A stretch of 64,000 bases of DNA from Sacculina carcini (lineage: Eukaryota > Arthropoda > Thecostraca > Sacculinidae): assembly GCA_916048095.2 (NCBI GenBank), contig OU696581.1, forward strand, positions 4,244,445 through 4,308,444. Reading direction: 5' to 3'. Both the position numbers and the translations under genes were made by a program. The notes below the pieces were generated by a model. The model saw only the letters and a list, made by a program, of their open reading frames with translations. It was not told where the DNA came from and searched no databases. This document shows, piece after piece, positions 60,494 through 64,000 of this stretch (the first letter of the stretch is position 1; each line of letters opens with the position of its first letter).

Positions 60494-60564
60494 TGACGTC
60501 ACACTTTCCCTTGCTCCTCTCCCTATGACGTCACTCCCCCTGACGTCACCCCCCTCTGACGTCA
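60494..60564. promoter_or_regulatory. Cluster of four TGACGTCA palindromes
   Basis: TGACGTCA occurs at 60494-60501, 60526-60533, 60541-60548 and 60557-60564, separated by C/T-rich spacers. This is the full cAMP-response (CREB/ATF) site. It may be a small minisatellite with no function, but each palindrome is perfect while the spacers differ. Confidence 0.7.
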
Positions 60565-60770
60565 CACTTAACCTAACTTAACCAACTTTTTTTTCTTTTT
60601 TTCTGTATTATATACCTAACCTAACCTAACCCTACCCAACCCAACCTACCCCGACCCAACCCAACCCAACCTAACCCGACCCAACCTAACATAACCTAAC
60701 CCAACCTAACCTAACCTAACCCAACCCAGTCTAACCTAACCCGACCCAACCTAACTGATATGTTTCTTTA
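60565..60770. repeat. Telomere-like CCTAA/CCCAA array
   Basis: Long run of aaccta, aaccca and acccga variants, the complement of TTAGG-type arthropod telomere repeat with TTGGG variants. It is internal in the window, so it is an interstitial array. Confidence 0.85.
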
Positions 60771-61035
60771 TTATACACCTAACCTAACTTTCAATTTTCT
60801 TTATTTCTTATTCTTCCTTTCTTATTATATATTTCGTATTATATTTATTCTTTATTCTATATCCAACCTAACTTCTATTTTTCTTTATTATATAACTAAC
60901 GTAACTTTTTTTCTTTCTTATTTTTCCTTTCTTATTATATATTTATTATTGTATTTATTCTTTATTCTATACCCAACCTAAGTTACATTTTTGTTTATTT
61001 TATAATCTTCCTTTCGTATTATATATTTCTTATTA
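60771..61035. repeat. AT-rich minisatellite ending in cctaac
   Basis: Units of roughly 85-110 bp: cctaactt, a ctttatttcttattcttcc-type stretch, then tattatatatttcttattat. Continues after the TRIM element to about 62130. Confidence 0.75.
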
Positions 61036-61039
61036 TATT

Positions 61040-61965
61040 TGTGGCGTTTGGGTAGCCACGGAACAACACAAGTTGATAACGTGAGTGCTTTCGACCGACT
61101 GTATTTACAAGTACAGACATAACAGGACAGAACGATTGGATTCACGTACAAACAAGCTCACGCACACATGGTCCTACAACACATACACAATGACACGGAC
61201 AAACATGACACACGGCCATACAGACAAACAGGCGTACACACAGCTGGTAGGGTCACGAGGTGGCGCGAGACGAAACTCGTGTGGCACCACACGGCTCCCC
61301 GACCAGAAGCGGAGCGGTATTTTCGTAGGCAGCGCAATATGCTGGCGTGTCATACTGCACAGTCGGTGGCGAAGTTCGAAGATGATTGCAGAAACTGCAT
61401 CCAGCAAGAAGAGGAGGCAATATTCTTGAGTTGTCTTCCTTCTGCGCAGACGTTTGCTTGTCGGCGATTTTACGTCCGGTGTCCGTAGGAGAAAATCGAC
61501 GGAGTAGGGCACCGGACGGAGTCGGTCCTGGATGCTGTGATGTTGGTGCGTCTGGTCAGTAACTGATGGTGCCTCGCTCTTAGCGAGACACATAAGGCTG
61601 CGACACAGACGGATAGGCGATGCTCAGGCAGACGAAGTGCAACAAATCAGGCGCAGATGAATTATCGAAATAAATTCACTTAGCATCACACCATCTTCAC
61701 TCGGGGCACCAGTGTGGCGTTTGGGTTGCCACGGAACAACACAAGTTAACAACGTGAGTGCTATGGACCGACTGTATTTACAAGTACAGACATAACAGGA
61801 CAGGACGATTGGACACATGTACAAACAAGCTCACTCACACATGGTCCTACAACACATACACAATGACACGGACAAACATGACAAACGGACATACAGACAA
61901 ACAGGCGTACACACAGCTGGTAGGGGTCACGAGGTGGCGCGAGACGAAATTCGTGTGGCACCACA
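61040..61965. mobile_element. TRIM-type mini LTR retroelement, 926 bp
   Basis: Two direct repeats of about 252 bp (61040-61291, 61713-61965) begin TGTGGCG and end CCACA. They enclose 421 bp without a gene. TATT flanks both sides (61036-61039, 61966-61969), and removing the element restores the minisatellite. This is the layout of a terminal-repeat retrotransposon in miniature: LTRs only, moved by another element's enzymes. Orientation and primer site not determined. Confidence 0.8.
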
Positions 61966-62135
61966 TATTTATTCTTTATTCTATACATAACCTAACTTGT
62001 TTTCTTTATTTCTTGTTCTTCCTTTCTTATTATATATTTCTTATTATATTTTTTCTTTATTCTATACCTAACCCGACCCAACCTAAGTTTTCTTTATTTC
62101 TTTATTCTCTTTGTTTCTTATTCTATCTTATGTCA
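61966..62135. repeat. AT-rich minisatellite, continued
   Basis: Same units as 60771-61035 resumed after the TRIM insertion. Confidence 0.75.
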
Positions 62136-63150
62136 CGATACTCATTATATCGGGATCGCCAAGTGGATGTTTGGTAGAGGCGTGAATAGAATTTTTTTTC
62201 TCAATAATACTTGAAAGGGGTGTTCTGTTTATAAAAAACGGTTTGACTAAATCGAATTAAAACGATCGCAAAGACGATGCACAAAATTAATGTATATTTT
62301 TGCCGAAACGGGGGCGTGTGAATCACTAGCTACGTTAATATAAATTATCTGGTTTATGTCAAATACCGCGATAAGGTAATCGGATTAAAATTCCAGGTGA
62401 ATTCATTGGCGTAAAGCCAAGGGTGAATATTTTGAATATATTTACCTCATACACAGGTATGGGATTAAAACATTTGCCGGTCACAAAGACCAAATTATCG
62501 CAAAATTTATGTAAATTAAGCTGAAACGAATGCCTGTGAATCACTAGCTACGTTTATATAACGTGTCTGGTGTATGTCAAACACTGACTAAATCGGATTA
62601 AAACGCTATTCGACTGTGCCGGAATTGATACAAAAATGACTTGCAACGAAATGATCTTTGTGTATTTTCACTTGATATACAACTATGGCAACTATACAAA
62701 CGGAAATCATGTAGAATCATATTGGCGATACGACTCAGCGAACACGTCGTGAACACAAATGTTTGTTGATGTGAATGTGTGTTGTTGATTTTCCGATCAA
62801 TTTTGATGAAGTAAATCATATCGTGTGTCTCATATACAATTTTTCAGTTCAGCCGACCATGCATCAGGCACAGAAACACCTTCTTGTAGAGCTTCCGAAA
62901 GACACACGTCAAACGATGTGTACTCCTTGTACGATTCGCTGATGATGTATTTGCTATCTGACGAACTACCACAACATAGCGATAGTTATAATTAGGCACT
63001 AGTGTAGCAGGAGAAACATAGCTCATGGTGTTGGATTATTTTCGGACGACTGGAAAAACACAGTCAGACGGATTTCGAACACTTACAAAAACAGCTTAAT
63101 AATATTATGCAACTTGAGCGATATTTTGACCCCTTTTGGAAACTTCGTCG
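62136..63150. other. DNA beside the right-edge gene, no clear gene
   Basis: Contains an imperfect direct repeat of about 216 bp (62240-62610). In one minus-strand frame, near 62990-62850, there is a short protein-like stretch without a Met (ISESYKEYTSFDVCLSEAL). Function unknown. Confidence 0.45.
62240..62610. repeat. Imperfect tandem repeat, period about 216 bp
   Basis: tgtgaatcactagctacgtt occurs at about 62318 and 62534. Shared flanks are aatcggattaaaa, tatgtcaaa and a gccgaaacg / gctgaaacg pair. Confidence 0.75.
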
Positions 63151-63167
63151 CGGCGCGGTGAGAATGT

Positions 63168-64000
63168 TTACCAACGAGGAGCGTGGCGTAGATTAGAACG
63201 TGGCGTGGCATCAAACGTGGCGTAGATTATATCGTTGATTGTCTCGGGTAGAGCGTAGGAGAATGCCAACTCACACCTCACATTACCTTGTTCACGCGGA
63301 TGCAAATGATCACCACCACACTGATCCGGAGTCAAATCTATAATAAACAGAGTATAGCCGAACGCATACTCATTATGTGTGATATCCAGGCCCTTGTTTT
63401 CCGTATCGAGGCCGGTGCCGTCAAACAGTGACAGATACGATCTCATATATAGACCTTTTGTGAAATCGGGGCGATAGGGGTGCGTGGGGTACGGCTCGCC
63501 ATTTATATAGAACTGAATACTGTTGAGATGGTAGAGGTGAAAATTCTTTGGGTTTTTCTGTAGCGATCCATGATACGCTTCAGTGCTTACAAGTCCCAGC
63601 AGAATTTGTCGCGGCACTTGTGAGGCGAAAATATTATTCAGCGTTCCACTCATGTTTCCTTTGGGGAGAGTAAAGGTTTTCATGAGAACTCGTGGAATAG
63701 GATATCGGGCTGGTGTTTTCGCCAACTGTCTGTGAAAATTCACCCACATCGAGTCGGAAAGCGTTATTTTCTCGACACGCACACACAGGTCGACAATTTC
63801 AATCTTGTGTTCTCCCTCGGCACCGAGTAGAGCAAACTGATCAGAGTTTCTAATCAGTTTGAGTTTTTCTGAAACTGTACCGGGCAATATACGACATTGA
63901 TGGTTGGTATCCAACTGAAGCGGTATACAAAAATCAAAAACTTTGCTTCCAGCCACCCATTGTTTGCGTTCGTTAAAACCAATGTTCAAAAGTTTGATAT
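63168..64000 (-). CDS. F54H12.2-like family protein, partial; possible virus-like capsid gene
   Basis: The minus-strand frame is open from the window edge to a TAA at 63168, at least 277 codons. No ATG start is visible, so the N-terminus lies beyond 64000. Motifs include FDFCIPLQLD near the start, a middle part with TPARYPIPRVLMKTF and VPRQILLGLVSTEAYHGS, and near the end SLFDGTGLDTENKG, EYAFGYTLFIIDLTPDQ and LPETINDIIYATFD. From memory of the family, these match proteins annotated as F54H12.2-like in many invertebrates, which I suspect descend from a capsid-type protein of a Polinton- or adinto-like DNA virus. The family match is moderately sure, the capsid role is inference. The last 12 residues (TPRSNLRHAPRW) look unlike the family and coincide with a gtggcgt repeat, so the C-terminus may be altered. 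Confidence 0.55.
   Translation of the reverse strand, partial: IKLLNIGFNERKQWVAGSKVFDFCIPLQLDTNHQCRILPGTVSEKLKLIRNSDQFALLGAEGEHKIEIVDLCVRVEKITLSDSMWVNFHRQLAKTPARYPIPRVLMKTFTLPKGNMSGTLNNIFASQVPRQILLGLVSTEAYHGSLQKNPKNFHLYHLNSIQFYINGEPYPTHPYRPDFTKGLYMRSYLSLFDGTGLDTENKGLDITHNEYAFGYTLFIIDLTPDQCGGDHLHPREQGNVRCELAFSYALPETINDIIYATFDATPRSNLRHAPRW

Noticed and set aside
60565..60770. True chromosome end
   Set aside because: The array is degenerate and followed by a TRIM element and an intact coding frame, so it is interstitial.
62844..63026. Minus-strand 60-codon frame starting MSYVSPATLV
   Set aside because: No similarity recognised and composition is unremarkable; another frame over the same DNA looks as protein-like, so neither was called.

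Overview
The window is nuclear DNA of an animal, most likely an arthropod. The evidence is spliced coding exons with canonical GT/AG borders, AT-rich non-coding DNA full of microsatellites, eukaryotic transposons of many classes, and CCTAA/TTAGG-type telomere-like tracts. The species cannot be told from the sequence.

Only one host gene is recognised with confidence. Three plus-strand exons (9572-9664, 28019-28188, 45504-45692) read in order as the middle and C-terminal part of Mediator subunit 18 (MED18). Splice phases match across two introns of about 18.4 and 17.3 kb. The N-terminal exon or exons are not seen and probably lie left of the window. The introns and the upstream DNA are almost entirely transposons.

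Region by region: 1-1880 holds a 581-bp (AC)n tract and low-complexity DNA. From 1880 to 44959 there is a dense Helitron landscape. Units have 5' TC ends, a GC-rich hairpin and a CTAG 3' end, and mostly abut (AT)n tracts; some are joined directly head to tail. Two near-identical copies (3575-8688 minus, 30776-34919 plus) form a long inverted repeat around two MED18 exons. A second Helitron family (11168-13429 and 16334-17604) includes a decayed Rep gene. Penelope-like element (PLE) fragments lie at 8703-9542, 10320-11040 and 29116-30145, with hammerhead-like motifs, and a pogo/Tigger remnant lies at 30286-30694. An unclassified insertion with 180-bp repeats sits at 36131-37027.

Downstream of MED18, a tandemly duplicated unit of about 0.75 kb (from 47565 and from 58530) carries two different broken Ty3/gypsy-type LTR elements in its first copy (47878-52378 and 52756-58435). 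The second of these is itself interrupted by telomere-like DNA holding a Harbinger-type MITE. The second copy of the unit carries a TA-flanked MITE. Beyond are a hAT transposase fragment, a cluster of four TGACGTCA sites, telomere-like repeats, a compact LTR element of TRIM type (61040-61965), and at the right edge a partial minus-strand reading frame that resembles the F54H12.2-like family, which I suspect is virus-derived.

No rRNA, tRNA, CRISPR or bacterial-type genes were seen. Nearly all transposon genes are broken; MED18 and the right-edge frame are the only coding sequences that look intact.
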